This document shows positions 1 through 11,079 of a DNA stretch of 64,000 nt, piece by piece. The position numbers and the translations under genes were made by a program. Every line of letters begins with the position of its first letter. Position 1 is the stretch's first letter. This stretch comes from Pseudomonadota bacterium (GTDB lineage: Bacteria; Pseudomonadota; Alphaproteobacteria; Rickettsiales; SXRF01), in contig CAUJHR010000020.1 of NCBI GenBank assembly GCA_963205195.1, positions 93,589 through 157,588 on the forward strand. Reading direction: 5' to 3'. A model generated the notes under the pieces. It worked only from the letters and a program-made list of their open reading frames with translations. It was not told where the DNA came from and made no database searches.

Positions 1-670
1 CAGTCGGGAAATCCGGTGCTGGACAGACTTCAAGCAGTTCATCCATTGTGACTTCCGAATTATCAAGATACAACATGCAGGCATCAACAACTTCGCCTAG
101 ATTATGAGGCGGGATATTTGTAGCCATACCAACCGCGATACCCCCCGCACCATTTACCAGTATATTCGGGTAGCTGGCAGGAAGAACAACTGGCTCCTGC
201 TCAGAGCCGTCATAATTTTCCTGAAAGTCCACAGTTGCCTTATCAATGTCGGAAAGCAAGGCATGCGCCGCTTTGGAAAGGCGCGATTCGGTATAACGCA
301 TTGCGGCTGGAGCATCGCCATCCATAGAGCCGAAATTTCCCTGCCCATCGACCAGCATAATCCCCATAGAGAAGGGCTGCGCCATACGCACTAAAGCATC
401 ATAAATCGCGCTGTCGCCATGAGGATGGAATTTACCCATTACATCACCAACGATACGTGCGGATTTTTTATATGGTTTATTATATTCGCAACCCAGTTCT
501 AGCATCCCAAAAAGGATACGGCGATGAACCGGCTTCAACCCATCGCGTACATCGGGAATAGCACGCGAAACAATCACGCTCATTGCGTAATCGAGATAGG
601 ATTTTTTCATTTCCGCTTCAATGGAAACGTTAAAAAGTTCTGGGTTCTGTATAAGGTTATTTTCGTTCAT
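1..670 (-). CDS. gyrA: DNA gyrase subunit A, N-terminal part (cut by window edge)
   Basis: The 223 visible residues are the start of the type IIA topoisomerase breakage-reunion subunit, which with GyrB introduces negative supercoils. The N-terminal motif [20 protein letters not shown], the helix-turn-helix stretch [20 protein letters not shown] and the catalytic tyrosine in AAMRYTES are all present. The quinolone-resistance region keeps the sensitive-type Ser and Asp (HPHGDS...YD). GyrA is favoured over ParC from the overall match, but without the C-terminal domain this is not absolute. The start ATG at 670 gives MNENNLIQ. The gene lies downstream of the prepilin-like gene on the same strand, 103 bp away. 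Confidence 0.93.
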   Translation of the reverse strand, partial: MNENNLIQNPELFNVSIEAEMKKSYLDYAMSVIVSRAIPDVRDGLKPVHRRILFGMLELGCEYNKPYKKSARIVGDVMGKFHPHGDSAIYDALVRMAQPFSMGIMLVDGQGNFGSMDGDAPAAMRYTESRLSKAAHALLSDIDKATVDFQENYDGSEQEPVVLPASYPNILVNGAGGIAVGMATNIPPHNLGEVVDACMLYLDNSEVTMDELLEVCPAPDFPT

Positions 671-722
671 AATTCCGCTTCCGCGCATAGGTTATCAATA
701 CACCCATTTTTTTAGCAGGTTG

Positions 723-780
723 ACGGCTAAAATCAAAGGAAATTAAGCTAAAACCAATTAAAAAAATTAACGGCTAAAAT
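723..780. repeat. Pair of 11-bp direct repeats (ACGGCTAAAAT)
   Basis: ACGGCTAAAAT occurs at 723-733 and again at 770-780, 47 bp apart. The second copy overlaps the stop codon of the prepilin-like gene. It may be a small duplication; no function is apparent. Confidence 0.4.
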
Positions 781-1565
781 GCGCTTGGAAAAAGCAATAT
801 ACATCTGGCATCATACACTGCAAAACCAGTAGTATCAAGATACACTGCGGTTTGGGGATCATCAGTTGAGGCGCACTCACCGCCATATTCAGAACTATTT
901 GCCCACGATATTATACTACCGGTTGCGGGCAGACCGTCATCAAATTTCAAATCTATGGCGCGGGCGTCACGGCCTGGAAAAAGATGCATAAGGGGAACAT
1001 TTACTGTAAGGTCTACCCATGGAGTGCCCAGCATCAGAGTATTGCCATATTTGGCTGGGAATAAAAGTCCCGTACCGATGAACGTCCCACCCCCTTCATA
1101 AGCCTGTAGATTCCATGCCCCAAATCCGCCGCCATTATAAGAATTCCATGAAGAAATCCCATTACCGTATTTTGAAGACGGAAAATTCACCCCCGACGCA
1201 TAGACAGAACCAGGAGGAGTTGTTGTATATGTCCCTGGTATAAATCCAGCCAGTGATAGATGCTGCCAGAAATAAATATATTCATTGTTTAAAACTGCGC
1301 TTGCGCCATCAATCTTACTGTTACCATTGCCATTACTTGCACCTGTCAGAAAACTGCTGGCATTAGCACAATCACCGGCAAGGCAGTTATATTTAAGTTT
1401 GAATGTATTGCTTGCGGTTTTGAATTGCTCAACCTGCGCCATGGTTGCGCGCATCTGGTATCCGCTTATTAAAGTTTGCCCCAGTAATATACCGGAAATA
1501 ACCAAGCCTATTACAACCAGAACTATTGATAGCTCTATCAGAGTAAAAGCATTTTTTTCCTGCAT
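774..1565 (-). CDS. Prepilin-like protein with type IV N-terminal methylation motif
   Basis: A 263-residue protein beginning MQEKNA followed by FTLIELSIVLVVIGLVISG, the hydrophobic helix of class III signal peptides, with Glu at +5 of the mature chain. The residue before the cleavage point is Ala rather than the usual Gly. Past the helix it shares the pattern YNCLAGDC and a distal block (ARAIDLKFDDGLPATG) with the two tandem prepilin-like genes at 38.6-40.3 kb, so all three form one family. It is probably processed by a prepilin peptidase into a pilin or pseudopilin; no assembly genes are in the window. ATG 1565 is chosen over an in-frame TTG at 1580 because it gives a normal short leader. 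It lies 105 bp downstream of pepF on the same strand. Confidence 0.82.
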   Translation of the reverse strand: MQEKNAFTLIELSIVLVVIGLVISGILLGQTLISGYQMRATMAQVEQFKTASNTFKLKYNCLAGDCANASSFLTGASNGNGNSKIDGASAVLNNEYIYFWQHLSLAGFIPGTYTTTPPGSVYASGVNFPSSKYGNGISSWNSYNGGGFGAWNLQAYEGGGTFIGTGLLFPAKYGNTLMLGTPWVDLTVNVPLMHLFPGRDARAIDLKFDDGLPATGSIISWANSSEYGGECASTDDPQTAVYLDTTGFAVYDARCILLFPSAF

Positions 1566-1592
1566 TTGCCTAATTGCCAAAATTTTATACGC

Positions 1593-1609
1593 TATAACAA
1601 GTTGTTATA
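1593..1609. promoter_or_regulatory. 17-bp perfect palindrome upstream of prepilin-like gene
   Basis: TATAACAA-G-TTGTTATA is a perfect inverted repeat with a single central base, 28 bp upstream of the ATG of the prepilin-like gene and inside its 5' intergenic region. Its size and symmetry suit a dimeric regulator. The identity of any regulator is unknown. Confidence 0.4.
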
Positions 1610-1669
1610 TCATAATAGCATTAAGCTTTACAAATGATATCTAAGGAATTCAGGAAAAGCAGGAAACTC

Positions 1670-3460
1670 CTATTGCTCCAGTTCATCGATCATTTTGCTG
1701 ATGACATTAAGTCCCTGCTGCCAGAAGGATGGCTTTGTGGCATCCAACCCAAATGGTGCGAGAAGCTCCTTATGGCGGAGTGTGCCGCCAGCTTGCAGCA
1801 TTTCCAGATATTTTTTGTCAAAATTCTTAACCTTTCCGCCCTCATAAACCCCATAAAGGGAATTCACAAGGCAATCGCCGAAAGCATAAGCATATACATA
1901 GAACGGGGTATGTATAAAATGCGGGATATATGTCCAGAAATACTGGTAATTTCCATGCAGCTTTATCGCGGGTCCAAGGCTATCTGACTGGACTTTCATC
2001 CATATATCATTGATCTGCTGGGTAGTCAGCTCACTCTTCTTGCGCGCATCATGCACTTGCCGCTCAAATTCACAGAATGCCACCTGACGGACTACTGTAT
2101 TGAGCATATCCTCAACTTTTGATGCTATAAGCAATTTACGGGCCTTCTTGTCTTTTTCACGCTTTACCATTTCACGGAAAGTAAGCTGCTCGCCAAACAC
2201 CGAAGCTGTTTCCGCAAGTGTCAGAGGCGTGTCGCACATAAGTGCGCCCTGCTTTGCTGAAAACAACTGGTGCACCCCATGCCCCAGCTCATGAGCCAAT
2301 GTCATTACATCACGCGATTTACCCTGATAATTAACAAGCAGGTAGGGATGAACTGAGGGAACTGTAGGATGCGCGAAAGCACCTGGCGATTTTCCTGGCA
2401 GGACCGGCGCATCAATCCATGGGTTTTCAAAAAACTTTTTTCCTTGCCTGGCAAGTTCTGGAGAAAAATTATTATAGGCTGTAAGCACCAATTCTTTGGC
2501 TTCATTCCAGCTATATTTGCGGTCAATATCGCTGGGAAGAGGGGCATTCCTGTCCCAGTAATCAAGTTGTTTCTTCCCAAACCAGCCTGCTTTCAATTTA
2601 TAGTAACGATGCGATAGATCAGGGTAGCTTTTATGTACTGAAGAAAGAAGGGCATCTACAACCCCATCTTCAATATAATTACTCAAGTTTCGTGAAGAGA
2701 TAGGGCGTTTAAAACCGCGCCATGAATCTTCAATTTCTTTATCCTTCGCTAGCGTATTAGTTATAAGCGTGAAAATTTTGGCATTAGCAGCAAAAACATC
2801 ACCGATTACCAAAGCGGCTTTTTTACGGGTTGCGGCATCTCTGCTGGATAATTTATCAAGTATCTGCGGCTCGGTCAGCTGCTCATTATCATAGGGAAAG
2901 CGCAGATCGGTCAGGGTTTCATCGAACAAGCGAGTCCACGCGCTACGTCCGGCGACGTTTTTTTCTAGCAAAAGCTTTTCAAGGTTATCTGCAAGCTGAT
3001 AAGGCTTAAAAGCACGCACATCCCTAAGCCACGGCGAATATTTTGCCAGTGCCTTATCTTTCAGTTTTGCTGCCATTTCTTTATCTGAAATGTTATTTAT
3101 CGCAAGAGTGAAAAATATTATCTTAGACGATAATACCGTAAGTTTTTCCTGCACGTTCTGGTAAAACTGGGCATTTTGCGGGAGGCTCATATTCTTTGCA
3201 AAAAGCAGAGAAGCAAATGAGCCAAGCTTTCCAAACAGTTCCTGTATTACCTCATACTCAGAAAGGGCTTTTGCCAACTGCGCCCCGCTGAGCTTTGCAA
3301 CTTTACCTTCATATGATTTGGCAAAAGCAGAACAAAGCTTTTCAAGTTTAACAAAATCCTTACTGACCTCAGGGGCATCAATCGAAGGGTAAAAATCACC
3401 TAAATCCCACTGGGGAAGTTGATTTTTATCGTCAACTTTAGTGATGTTTTTCTTGCTCAT
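1670..3460 (-). CDS. pepF: M3-family oligoendopeptidase F
   Basis: A cytoplasmic zinc metallopeptidase (596 aa, a normal length) that cleaves short peptides. The zinc site HELGH is at residues 390-394 and the third ligand Glu is near 417 in LTLAETASVFGE. The N-terminal helical M3 region precedes it. There is no signal peptide. It starts 8 bp after the stop of the upstream unrecognised gene on the same strand, which suggests co-transcription. No clear Shine-Dalgarno sequence is visible at the ATG, so translation may be coupled to the gene before it. Confidence 0.93.
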   Translation of the reverse strand: MSKKNITKVDDKNQLPQWDLGDFYPSIDAPEVSKDFVKLEKLCSAFAKSYEGKVAKLSGAQLAKALSEYEVIQELFGKLGSFASLLFAKNMSLPQNAQFYQNVQEKLTVLSSKIIFFTLAINNISDKEMAAKLKDKALAKYSPWLRDVRAFKPYQLADNLEKLLLEKNVAGRSAWTRLFDETLTDLRFPYDNEQLTEPQILDKLSSRDAATRKKAALVIGDVFAANAKIFTLITNTLAKDKEIEDSWRGFKRPISSRNLSNYIEDGVVDALLSSVHKSYPDLSHRYYKLKAGWFGKKQLDYWDRNAPLPSDIDRKYSWNEAKELVLTAYNNFSPELARQGKKFFENPWIDAPVLPGKSPGAFAHPTVPSVHPYLLVNYQGKSRDVMTLAHELGHGVHQLFSAKQGALMCDTPLTLAETASVFGEQLTFREMVKREKDKKARKLLIASKVEDMLNTVVRQVAFCEFERQVHDARKKSELTTQQINDIWMKVQSDSLGPAIKLHGNYQYFWTYIPHFIHTPFYVYAYAFGDCLVNSLYGVYEGGKVKNFDKKYLEMLQAGGTLRHKELLAPFGLDATKPSFWQQGLNVISKMIDELEQ

Positions 3461-3468
3461 AGGATTAA

Positions 3469-4917
3469 TTACGGCTTAGGCGCAGCTATGTCAGGCTGCA
3501 CAGAATCATCCGTTTTTGGCATTACATTATCCTGCGTGTTAGATGGATCTACAGATGGCAGCTTTTCTGCTGGGGCCGGGGCAACATTAGGGAAGCGCTC
3601 CCCACCTGAAGGGCTGCCCATTATGATACCAGACAGCAAGGATGCCATAAGCTCTTCAAAGCTGGTATTACCTATATATAACACACCATTCTTTTCACGT
3701 TTAATTGCGAAAGAGGCTTTTTCCTGGCCATCAACCGGTTGCCCTGTAATTTTTGCCAATGAATTTTCCACGGCTGCCCTTCCTTCAATGGCCACCAATT
3801 CACTTTCTAAAAATTTAGGGAGGTTCTCAATATCAACATTTATTTCACCAGATGGTAATGGATCACCTTTAATATTTGCAAAATTACCTTTGGCATGAAC
3901 CACAAAATCATTGCTGGATATTACAAAATTATTCAATACCACTTCACGATTCCTTAGAGCTCCTTTGCGTGCATTTTCATAACCAGGCATAGCCATTGCA
4001 TCTTTTGGAGCATCTTCTGAGGTCTTTGGCTCATCCAAGTCTTTGGCTTCAATAGCATCAGCCGTAGTATTAGTATCCACATTAAGGGCATATGGCTTAG
4101 TAGAATCCTGATCCTTATATAAAACTATATTATCAGAATCTAAATAGTATTTTCCTGAAATCCTGCCTTCCTCATCGCCAGGCTCTTCATTGTTCTGGCT
4201 TTTCAAAGTACCTATGGAAAGTTTCTTCTGCCCTCCCATAGCTATCGTAACGCCAGACAAATCATAAGTCAGTGAATCAGTATTACGATCAGGTATAATC
4301 ATAAAATTTATTACGGGATTATTCACAAAATCCAATGAGAGCTGTTCCTGACCCACTTGACTAGTATTATTTTCATTGCCGGAATTTTTCCCCATAACAG
4401 ACACATGCTTAGGCAATGTAAAATCATGGTGAAAAGCCTCAATAGCTGAGGATTGCGCCAGCATATAGCGATATAATACAGGCTCCGATCCAACTAATGA
4501 ATACAGCAAGTTACCATTTTGCAGGATATTAACAGGCTTCGAAATTTTTATTAGTAATTTCTGAAAATCATAAGGATCAGTACTTACGGTAGCCTCATCC
4601 ACAGACAGGGTGAACACAACAGGAGCCACTGAATCAGTTGGCGAAACTTCAATTGCAAGGTTATGGATAACAGCTTTTTTCTCATGCCCCCAACCTTCAA
4701 TATCAATACCACCATGAGTAAGCTTTATTTTCCGGCCATATTTGCTTCCGTTTTCAGAAAGCTGTGAAGATAAGTGTTGCAAGAAGTTTTCTACTTCCGG
4801 CTTTCCTAAAAGCGAGCCTGCGCCAAACCATACCAGCCATAAGGCAGCAACAAGTATTATGAAAAAGAATACCGTGATAGATACGGAGCATTTTTTACCT
4901 GAACACATTATGGCCAT
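3469..4917 (-). CDS. Unrecognised membrane-anchored protein with large extracytoplasmic domain
   Basis: I do not recognise this 482-residue protein with certainty. A short basic N-terminus (CSGKKCSVS) is followed by one hydrophobic segment at about residues 10-33, then a long polar, beta-rich-looking region and a Pro/Ala/Asp-rich tail ending DIAAPKP. This suggests an inner-membrane anchor with a periplasmic domain. The layout resembles DUF2125- or AsmA-like alphaproteobacterial proteins, but no motif settles it. The start is moved from a TTG at 4926 to ATG 4917 because GGAG at 4929-4932 is only one base from the TTG but ten bases from the ATG. It lies directly upstream of pepF. Confidence 0.7.
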   Translation of the reverse strand: MAIMCSGKKCSVSITVFFFIILVAALWLVWFGAGSLLGKPEVENFLQHLSSQLSENGSKYGRKIKLTHGGIDIEGWGHEKKAVIHNLAIEVSPTDSVAPVVFTLSVDEATVSTDPYDFQKLLIKISKPVNILQNGNLLYSLVGSEPVLYRYMLAQSSAIEAFHHDFTLPKHVSVMGKNSGNENNTSQVGQEQLSLDFVNNPVINFMIIPDRNTDSLTYDLSGVTIAMGGQKKLSIGTLKSQNNEEPGDEEGRISGKYYLDSDNIVLYKDQDSTKPYALNVDTNTTADAIEAKDLDEPKTSEDAPKDAMAMPGYENARKGALRNREVVLNNFVISSNDFVVHAKGNFANIKGDPLPSGEINVDIENLPKFLESELVAIEGRAAVENSLAKITGQPVDGQEKASFAIKREKNGVLYIGNTSFEELMASLLSGIIMGSPSGGERFPNVAPAPAEKLPSVDPSNTQDNVMPKTDDSVQPDIAAPKP

Positions 4918-5022
4918 AACCGACAAGCTCCTTTAAAGATTGATTTTATTAAAACAATAGGCAGACAGCATAGTGTTTTTTTATTTGATAAACAACAAAA
5001 TTAAACTCGCTTTATTAGCTGT

Positions 5023-5361
5023 TTATTTCTTGTCAACACTCAGATTACGTGTAGCAGCAGGAAGTTTAACCCGTATTCCATCCAACTCATCAGACACCAT
5101 AATCTGGCAACCAAGTCGCGATGTATGAGTAAGGCCGAACGCAAGGTCCAGCATATCTTCTTCATCCTCGCTTGCGGCTTTCAGTTTCCCATACCATTCC
5201 TGGTCTACGATCACATGACATGTGGAACAGGCAAGCGAGCCTTCGCACGCTCCTTCTAGCGGGACAGAATATTTATGCGCGGCTTCCAGAATAGAAATGC
5301 CGCTTGGCACTTCAACAGTCTGCTCATGGTTATCAACATATATAAATGTTATTTTAGGCAT
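5023..5361 (-). CDS. fdx: ISC-type [2Fe-2S] ferredoxin
   Basis: A 112-residue adrenodoxin-like ferredoxin that supplies electrons to iron-sulfur cluster assembly. The cluster ligands are Cys39, Cys45, Cys48 ([10 protein letters not shown]) and Cys85 (RLGCQI), the exact ISC/adrenodoxin spacing. It is the last gene of the isc operon, 15 bp after hscA, which supports the assembly role over a general redox ferredoxin. Confidence 0.95.
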   Translation of the reverse strand: MPKITFIYVDNHEQTVEVPSGISILEAAHKYSVPLEGACEGSLACSTCHVIVDQEWYGKLKAASEDEEDMLDLAFGLTHTSRLGCQIMVSDELDGIRVKLPAATRNLSVDKK

Positions 5362-5376
5362 TTTATTTTCCTTTGA

Positions 5377-7233
5377 TTACTTGATATCAATATCATCAAC
5401 TTTCACACCTTTTAGCGCAGAGCCTATGGCCCTGTCCATCCTTCTTTCGGCAAAAGGCTGGGCGATACGCCCCAGCTCCTGCAACTCGGCATCTATATAA
5501 TCGCGGTCATCACCCTCGATTGCATTTCGCAGTACTGCAACCTGACGCTCAATACGCCGCCATTCTCCCTCTAAAAGCAGGTCTGCGTCCTGTTTCAAGG
5601 CAGAATCCAGCTCCACGATGGAACGGTTTGCATCTACCCGCGCTTCCACCAGCATACGCTCCGTTATATCATTGCGGGCATTTTCCATGCTATCTTGCAG
5701 CATTTTTTCCATAATTTCCGGCTCAATCCCATAAGACGGCTTTACATTAATAACCTGTTTTTGGCCGGTAGTTTTCTCCTCTGCGGAAACTGTAAGCAAA
5801 CCATCCGCATCTACCGAGAACGTTACATTTACACGCGGAATACCTGCGGGAAGCTGAGGGATACCGGTAAGTTCGAAATTAGCAAGCGAACGGTTATGTT
5901 CAGACATCTCACGCTCACCTTGTACAACATGGATCTTAATCCCGCTTTGACCATCATGATAAGTAGTAAATTCCTGTGAAACTGAAACCGGGATGGGTGT
6001 GTTACGGTAAATAAGCTTTTCAGTAAGCCCTCCCATGGTTTCCAGACCAAGAGAAAGCGGGATGACATCAAGCAGAAGGTTATCAGAACCTTCGGTAAGC
6101 CCCTGCGCCTGAAGCGCCGCCCCAATTGCTACCACTTCATCAGGATTTACATCAGTAAGCGGTTCCTGCGCGAAAAACTTTTTTACTTCCTGAAAAACCA
6201 ATGGCACGCGGGTGGAACCACCGACCATAACAATGCCCTTAATGTCGGAAATAGTTAGTTTCGCGTCCTCCATAGCCTGCTCGCAAACTCTAATAGTTTT
6301 TTCGACATATGGATAAATGATCTCTTCAAACTGATCGCGTGAAAGTGTTAAAGATTTTTCCCTATAAGTAATTTGAGTTTTATCAGCTGCGGTAAGGGCA
6401 TGCTTTGCTTCACGGGCAACTGCTACCAATTCGCCAACCTGATCGCTGGCAAGCGCTAATTCTCCATTTCCGATCTCGGCGAGTAGCCAAGCGGCAATTG
6501 CCTGGTCGAAATCATCCCCGCCAAGCGAAGTATCGCCTCCGGTTGCCAGAACCTGGAATACGCCCTGCTGCAATTTAAGCAGGGAAATATCAAAAGTACC
6601 CCCGCCAAGATCATAAACCGCATATATCCCTTCAACCCCGGTATCCAGCTTATAAGCCAGCGCTGCAGCAGTTGGCTCATTTACCAGACGTAAAACTTCC
6701 AATCCTGCAAGCTTTGCCGCATCCTTAGTAGCAGCGCGCGCTGCATCGTCAAAATAAGCCGGAACGGTGATTACAGCTTTGGACACTTCTTTACCAATGG
6801 CTTTTTCAGCAATGGCTTTTAATGCCCTTAAAATATCAGCGGATATTTCAACCGGTGATAATTCACGCCCACCTGCATGCAGGCGTACCATTCCACCAGA
6901 TGATTCCACAATATCATAAGGAGAATTACCGAGTATTTTTTTTATGTCCCCTGCCCCGCGCCCCATTAAACGCTTTACAGAGGAAATTACATTTTTCTCA
7001 CCGCGGTCACCGCGGGCTTTGGCGCTGTAACCCACCTCGATATTGCCGCCTGGAGCGTAATACACAACTGACGGTACAAGAGCGTGACCGTGAATATTAT
7101 GGATAACTTCGGCGTTTCCATCGCCAGCAATTGCTACTACGCTATGGGTTGTGCCAAGGTCAATCCCAACTGCTGCCATATCGGAGTGGGGAAGCGGGGT
7201 TTGCCCAGGTTCGTATATCTGGAGCAGGTTCAT
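5377..7233 (-). CDS. hscA: Fe-S assembly Hsp70-type chaperone HscA
   Basis: This DnaK-family ATPase binds the LPPVK motif of IscU and drives cluster transfer. At 618 aa it matches the usual HscA length. The actin-type nucleotide-binding motifs are visible: [15 protein letters not shown] near the N-terminus, [14 protein letters not shown], and [14 protein letters not shown] substrate-binding domain follows, ending in a helical lid. The operon position between hscB and fdx separates it from general DnaK. Its first four bases overlap the hscB stop, so translation is likely coupled. Confidence 0.96.
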   Translation of the reverse strand: MNLLQIYEPGQTPLPHSDMAAVGIDLGTTHSVVAIAGDGNAEVIHNIHGHALVPSVVYYAPGGNIEVGYSAKARGDRGEKNVISSVKRLMGRGAGDIKKILGNSPYDIVESSGGMVRLHAGGRELSPVEISADILRALKAIAEKAIGKEVSKAVITVPAYFDDAARAATKDAAKLAGLEVLRLVNEPTAAALAYKLDTGVEGIYAVYDLGGGTFDISLLKLQQGVFQVLATGGDTSLGGDDFDQAIAAWLLAEIGNGELALASDQVGELVAVAREAKHALTAADKTQITYREKSLTLSRDQFEEIIYPYVEKTIRVCEQAMEDAKLTISDIKGIVMVGGSTRVPLVFQEVKKFFAQEPLTDVNPDEVVAIGAALQAQGLTEGSDNLLLDVIPLSLGLETMGGLTEKLIYRNTPIPVSVSQEFTTYHDGQSGIKIHVVQGEREMSEHNRSLANFELTGIPQLPAGIPRVNVTFSVDADGLLTVSAEEKTTGQKQVINVKPSYGIEPEIMEKMLQDSMENARNDITERMLVEARVDANRSIVELDSALKQDADLLLEGEWRRIERQVAVLRNAIEGDDRDYIDAELQELGRIAQPFAERRMDRAIGSALKGVKVDDIDIK

Positions 7234-7727
7234 AGTTTTTTATATTTTTTTTCTTCAGAGATTTTTACAATATAGCCAAGGCGAATAGTTTCCTGTGCCA
7301 TTTTCTGCCATTCTTCATTAGCATAGAATTTTGCAATATCTAATAAAGATTTTTTCTGCAAGTCTTTAAGTTTATCAACCAGCCCATTGTGTATTTCTAT
7401 ATCCTGCACTTGTTCAAACTGTTCCTGCAACTCCATAATTTCCATAAGGAGAGCTGGGCTTGGCTTTATACTATCATTTTCCGTACCAACAATTATTCCC
7501 TGTAGTTTCAATATATGCTGCGCGCGTTTTAGAGGATTTTTCAGAGCTTCATAAGCCTGGTTTATATCCATGGAACGACTGAGAGCCACGCTGCGCTCCT
7601 GCGCTGGCCTACCTATGAACCTGTCGGGGTGAAAATCCCTCTGTGCTTTGAAATATCCAGATTCTAATGCGGATAAATCAATATTAAATGCCACGGGAAG
7701 GTCTAAAATTTCAAAATAAGAAAACAT
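7230..7727 (-). CDS. hscB: Fe-S assembly J-domain co-chaperone HscB
   Basis: A 165-residue J-type co-chaperone that delivers IscU to HscA and stimulates its ATPase. The HPD motif is in FHPDRF within the N-terminal J domain. A helical C-terminal domain for IscU binding follows. It overlaps iscA by one base and hscA by four, so the three genes are translationally coupled. Confidence 0.95.
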   Translation of the reverse strand: MFSYFEILDLPVAFNIDLSALESGYFKAQRDFHPDRFIGRPAQERSVALSRSMDINQAYEALKNPLKRAQHILKLQGIIVGTENDSIKPSPALLMEIMELQEQFEQVQDIEIHNGLVDKLKDLQKKSLLDIAKFYANEEWQKMAQETIRLGYIVKISEEKKYKKL

Positions 7728-8062
7728 TATACATGGAAGCTTTCACCACAACCGCAACGGCCTTTTTCATTAGGATTACGGAACACAAAACCGCTTTTCA
7801 GCTTTTCTTCCACGAAATCCATTTCTGTGCCGAGCAGGAACATAACGGCCTTAGGGTCTATTATTACCTTCACTCCGTCTTTTTCCACCACATCATCGAA
7901 TTTACTGATCTCATCAGCATATTCTATGGTGTAGGAAAGACCAGAGCAGCCACGGGAGCGCACGCCGACCTTTATGCCAGCAGATGGCTTTCCGCGCTTA
8001 TCAAGCAACGCATGAATCCGGCCAAGCGCATTATCGGAAATGGTTATAAGCGGTGCGCCCAT
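7727..8062 (-). CDS. iscA: A-type iron-sulfur carrier IscA
   Basis: A 111-residue HesB/IscA-family protein that carries clusters to target apoproteins. The three conserved cysteines appear as RGCSGLSY and the C-terminal CGCGESF. It is placed between iscU and hscB as in most proteobacterial isc operons, five bases after iscU. Confidence 0.95.
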   Translation of the reverse strand: MGAPLITISDNALGRIHALLDKRGKPSAGIKVGVRSRGCSGLSYTIEYADEISKFDDVVEKDGVKVIIDPKAVMFLLGTEMDFVEEKLKSGFVFRNPNEKGRCGCGESFHV

Positions 8063-8067
8063 ATAGA

Positions 8068-8457
8068 TTAACTCGCTTTATGCTTGCTTTTATAATCTTC
8101 AATCGCAGCCTTTATCGCATCTTCAGCGAGAACCGAGCAATGGATCTTTACTGGCGGCAAAGAAAGATGCTCTGCAATCTGAGTATTCTTAATAGTGATA
8201 GCTTCATCAATGGTCTTGCCCTTTACCCATTCTGTTACCAGGGAGCTGGAAGCAATCGCCGAACCGCAACCAAAAGTTTTGAATTTCGCATCGGAAATAA
8301 GTCCGGTAGCGGCATCAACCTTTATCTGAAGTTTCATAACGTCACCGCAGGCAGGCGCACCTACCAATCCGGTTCCCACATCGTCATCTTCTTTTGCCAT
8401 AGAACCCACATTGCGGGGGTTTTCATAATGGTCGATTACTTTTTCTGAATATGCCAT
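8068..8457 (-). CDS. iscU: Iron-sulfur cluster scaffold protein IscU
   Basis: The 129-residue scaffold on which the [2Fe-2S] cluster is built from sulfur supplied by IscS. Ligands Cys37, Cys64, His106 and Cys107, plus Asp39, are all present. The HscA recognition motif LPPVK lies at 100-104. It follows iscS by 38 bp. Confidence 0.97.
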   Translation of the reverse strand: MAYSEKVIDHYENPRNVGSMAKEDDDVGTGLVGAPACGDVMKLQIKVDAATGLISDAKFKTFGCGSAIASSSLVTEWVKGKTIDEAITIKNTQIAEHLSLPPVKIHCSVLAEDAIKAAIEDYKSKHKAS

Positions 8458-8495
8458 TTTAACTCACTCCGTTCGTTAGTTTACAGCGGCCACTA

Positions 8496-9707
8496 TCAAT
8501 GCGCTGCCCACTCAATTTTTGATATATCAATTCCCTCTTGCACCATTTCCCATAGCGGACTCATCTCACGCAGTTTCCCTACGCTATTTTTAATAAGGTT
8601 GATCGCATAATCAACCTCTTCATCAGTTGTGAATCGGCCATAACCAAAGCGGATGGAAGTATGCGCCAGTTCCTCATTCACACCAAGCGCGCGAAGTACA
8701 TAAGACGGTTCAAGTGATGCTGAAGTGCAGGCTGAGCCGCTGGAAACGGCCAAATCTTTTATAGCCATTATCATTGATTCACCCTCTACATAGGCAAAGC
8801 TTATATTCATATTGCCCAGCCAGCGCTTATCACGATCACCATTTAAATATACATCTTTCATGCCGTCTAAAATTTCGCTGGCGAATTTATTAAAAATCCG
8901 GCGCACATGCTCGGCGTCTTTTCCCATTTCAGCTTTAGCAATTGCTGCCGCTTCGCCAAGCCCTACCACAAGTGGAGTTGGAAGTGTGCCGGAACGGAAT
9001 CCCCTCTCCTGCCCGCCGCCTGAAAAAAGTGACTCAAGGCGGATGCGCGGGCGACGGCGAACATAAAGCGCGCCAATACCTTTAGGGCCATAAATCTTGT
9101 GGCCGGAAATGCTCATCATATCGATATTCATCGCTTCAACATCAAGCGGGATCTTACCAAAAGCCTGCGCTGCGTCAGTATGGAAAAACACTCCTTTTTC
9201 GCGGCATATTTTACCAATCTCTGCAAGTGGCTGGATAACGCCGATCTCGTTATTAACTGCCATAACTGAAACAAGAACTGTGTTATCCTTTATCGCAGCT
9301 TTTAACTGCTCCAGATCAATAAGACCATTTGGCTTAACAGGAAGGTAGGTTACTTCAAAACCTTCCTGCTCAAGATGGCGGCAGGAATCAAGCACGCATT
9401 TATGCTCGGTTACCGGGGTAATTATATGGTTCTTTTTATCCTTATAAAAGCGGGCAACGCCCTTAATAGCGATATTGTTGGATTCAGTAGCGCCCGAGGT
9501 GAAAACTATTTCTTTTTCGTTTGCACCTATCAAACCTGCCACCTGCTCACGCGCAAGCTCACTTGCTGCTTCTGCTTCCCACCCATACGCATGACTGCGT
9601 GAATGCGGATTCCCAAATTTTTCGCTGAAATAAGGCAGCATTTTTTCGAGAACACGGGGATCCATCGGCGTGGTCGCCTGATAATCAAGGTAAATAGGAA
9701 ACTTCAT
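8496..9707 (-). CDS. iscS: Cysteine desulfurase IscS
   Basis: A PLP enzyme converting cysteine to alanine and passing persulfide sulfur to IscU and tRNA thiolation enzymes. At 403 aa it has the IscS length. The PLP lysine is Lys204 in [10 protein letters not shown] and the catalytic Cys327 sits in the mobile loop [13 protein letters not shown]. It is the first gene of the operon; no iscR precedes it. ATG 9707 follows a leader of about 95 nt if the proposed promoter is right. Confidence 0.97.
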   Translation of the reverse strand: MKFPIYLDYQATTPMDPRVLEKMLPYFSEKFGNPHSRSHAYGWEAEAASELAREQVAGLIGANEKEIVFTSGATESNNIAIKGVARFYKDKKNHIITPVTEHKCVLDSCRHLEQEGFEVTYLPVKPNGLIDLEQLKAAIKDNTVLVSVMAVNNEIGVIQPLAEIGKICREKGVFFHTDAAQAFGKIPLDVEAMNIDMMSISGHKIYGPKGIGALYVRRRPRIRLESLFSGGGQERGFRSGTLPTPLVVGLGEAAAIAKAEMGKDAEHVRRIFNKFASEILDGMKDVYLNGDRDKRWLGNMNISFAYVEGESMIMAIKDLAVSSGSACTSASLEPSYVLRALGVNEELAHTSIRFGYGRFTTDEEVDYAINLIKNSVGKLREMSPLWEMVQEGIDISKIEWAAH

Positions 9708-9737
9708 TAATATAACCCGTCCAAATACTTATAAATC

Positions 9738-9759
9738 AAAAATCCACATGTGGATTTTT
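9738..9759. promoter_or_regulatory. 22-bp perfect palindrome in isc operon leader
   Basis: Two 11-bp arms, AAAAATCCACA and its exact complement, meet with no spacer and are centred about 41 bp upstream of iscS ATG. The lack of a loop and of a terminal T-run argues for a protein operator rather than a terminator, although a hairpin in the mRNA leader is also possible. Confidence 0.5.
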
Positions 9760-9808
9760 GCATTAATTTTGCGCGGAAATTACTCACAAAAGCCCAAACA
9801 ATCAAGCT

Positions 9809-9837
9809 AATATAATATACCCGATTAATTTAATCAA
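9809..9837 (-). promoter_or_regulatory. Putative sigma70-type promoter of isc operon
   Basis: On the minus strand TTGATT (9837-9832) is followed after exactly 17 bases by TATATT (9814-9809). Transcription would begin near 9802, placing the palindrome at 9738-9759 inside the leader. The call rests on match and spacing only. Confidence 0.4.
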
Positions 9838-9916
9838 CTATTATAATATTACATTCATAATAGCAATGGATAAAAATAAATGCTTATATAAAGTTTTTTT
9901 AAGGTAATTGGACTAA

Positions 9917-11074
<1,158 letters not shown>

Positions 11075-11079
11075 TTAAG

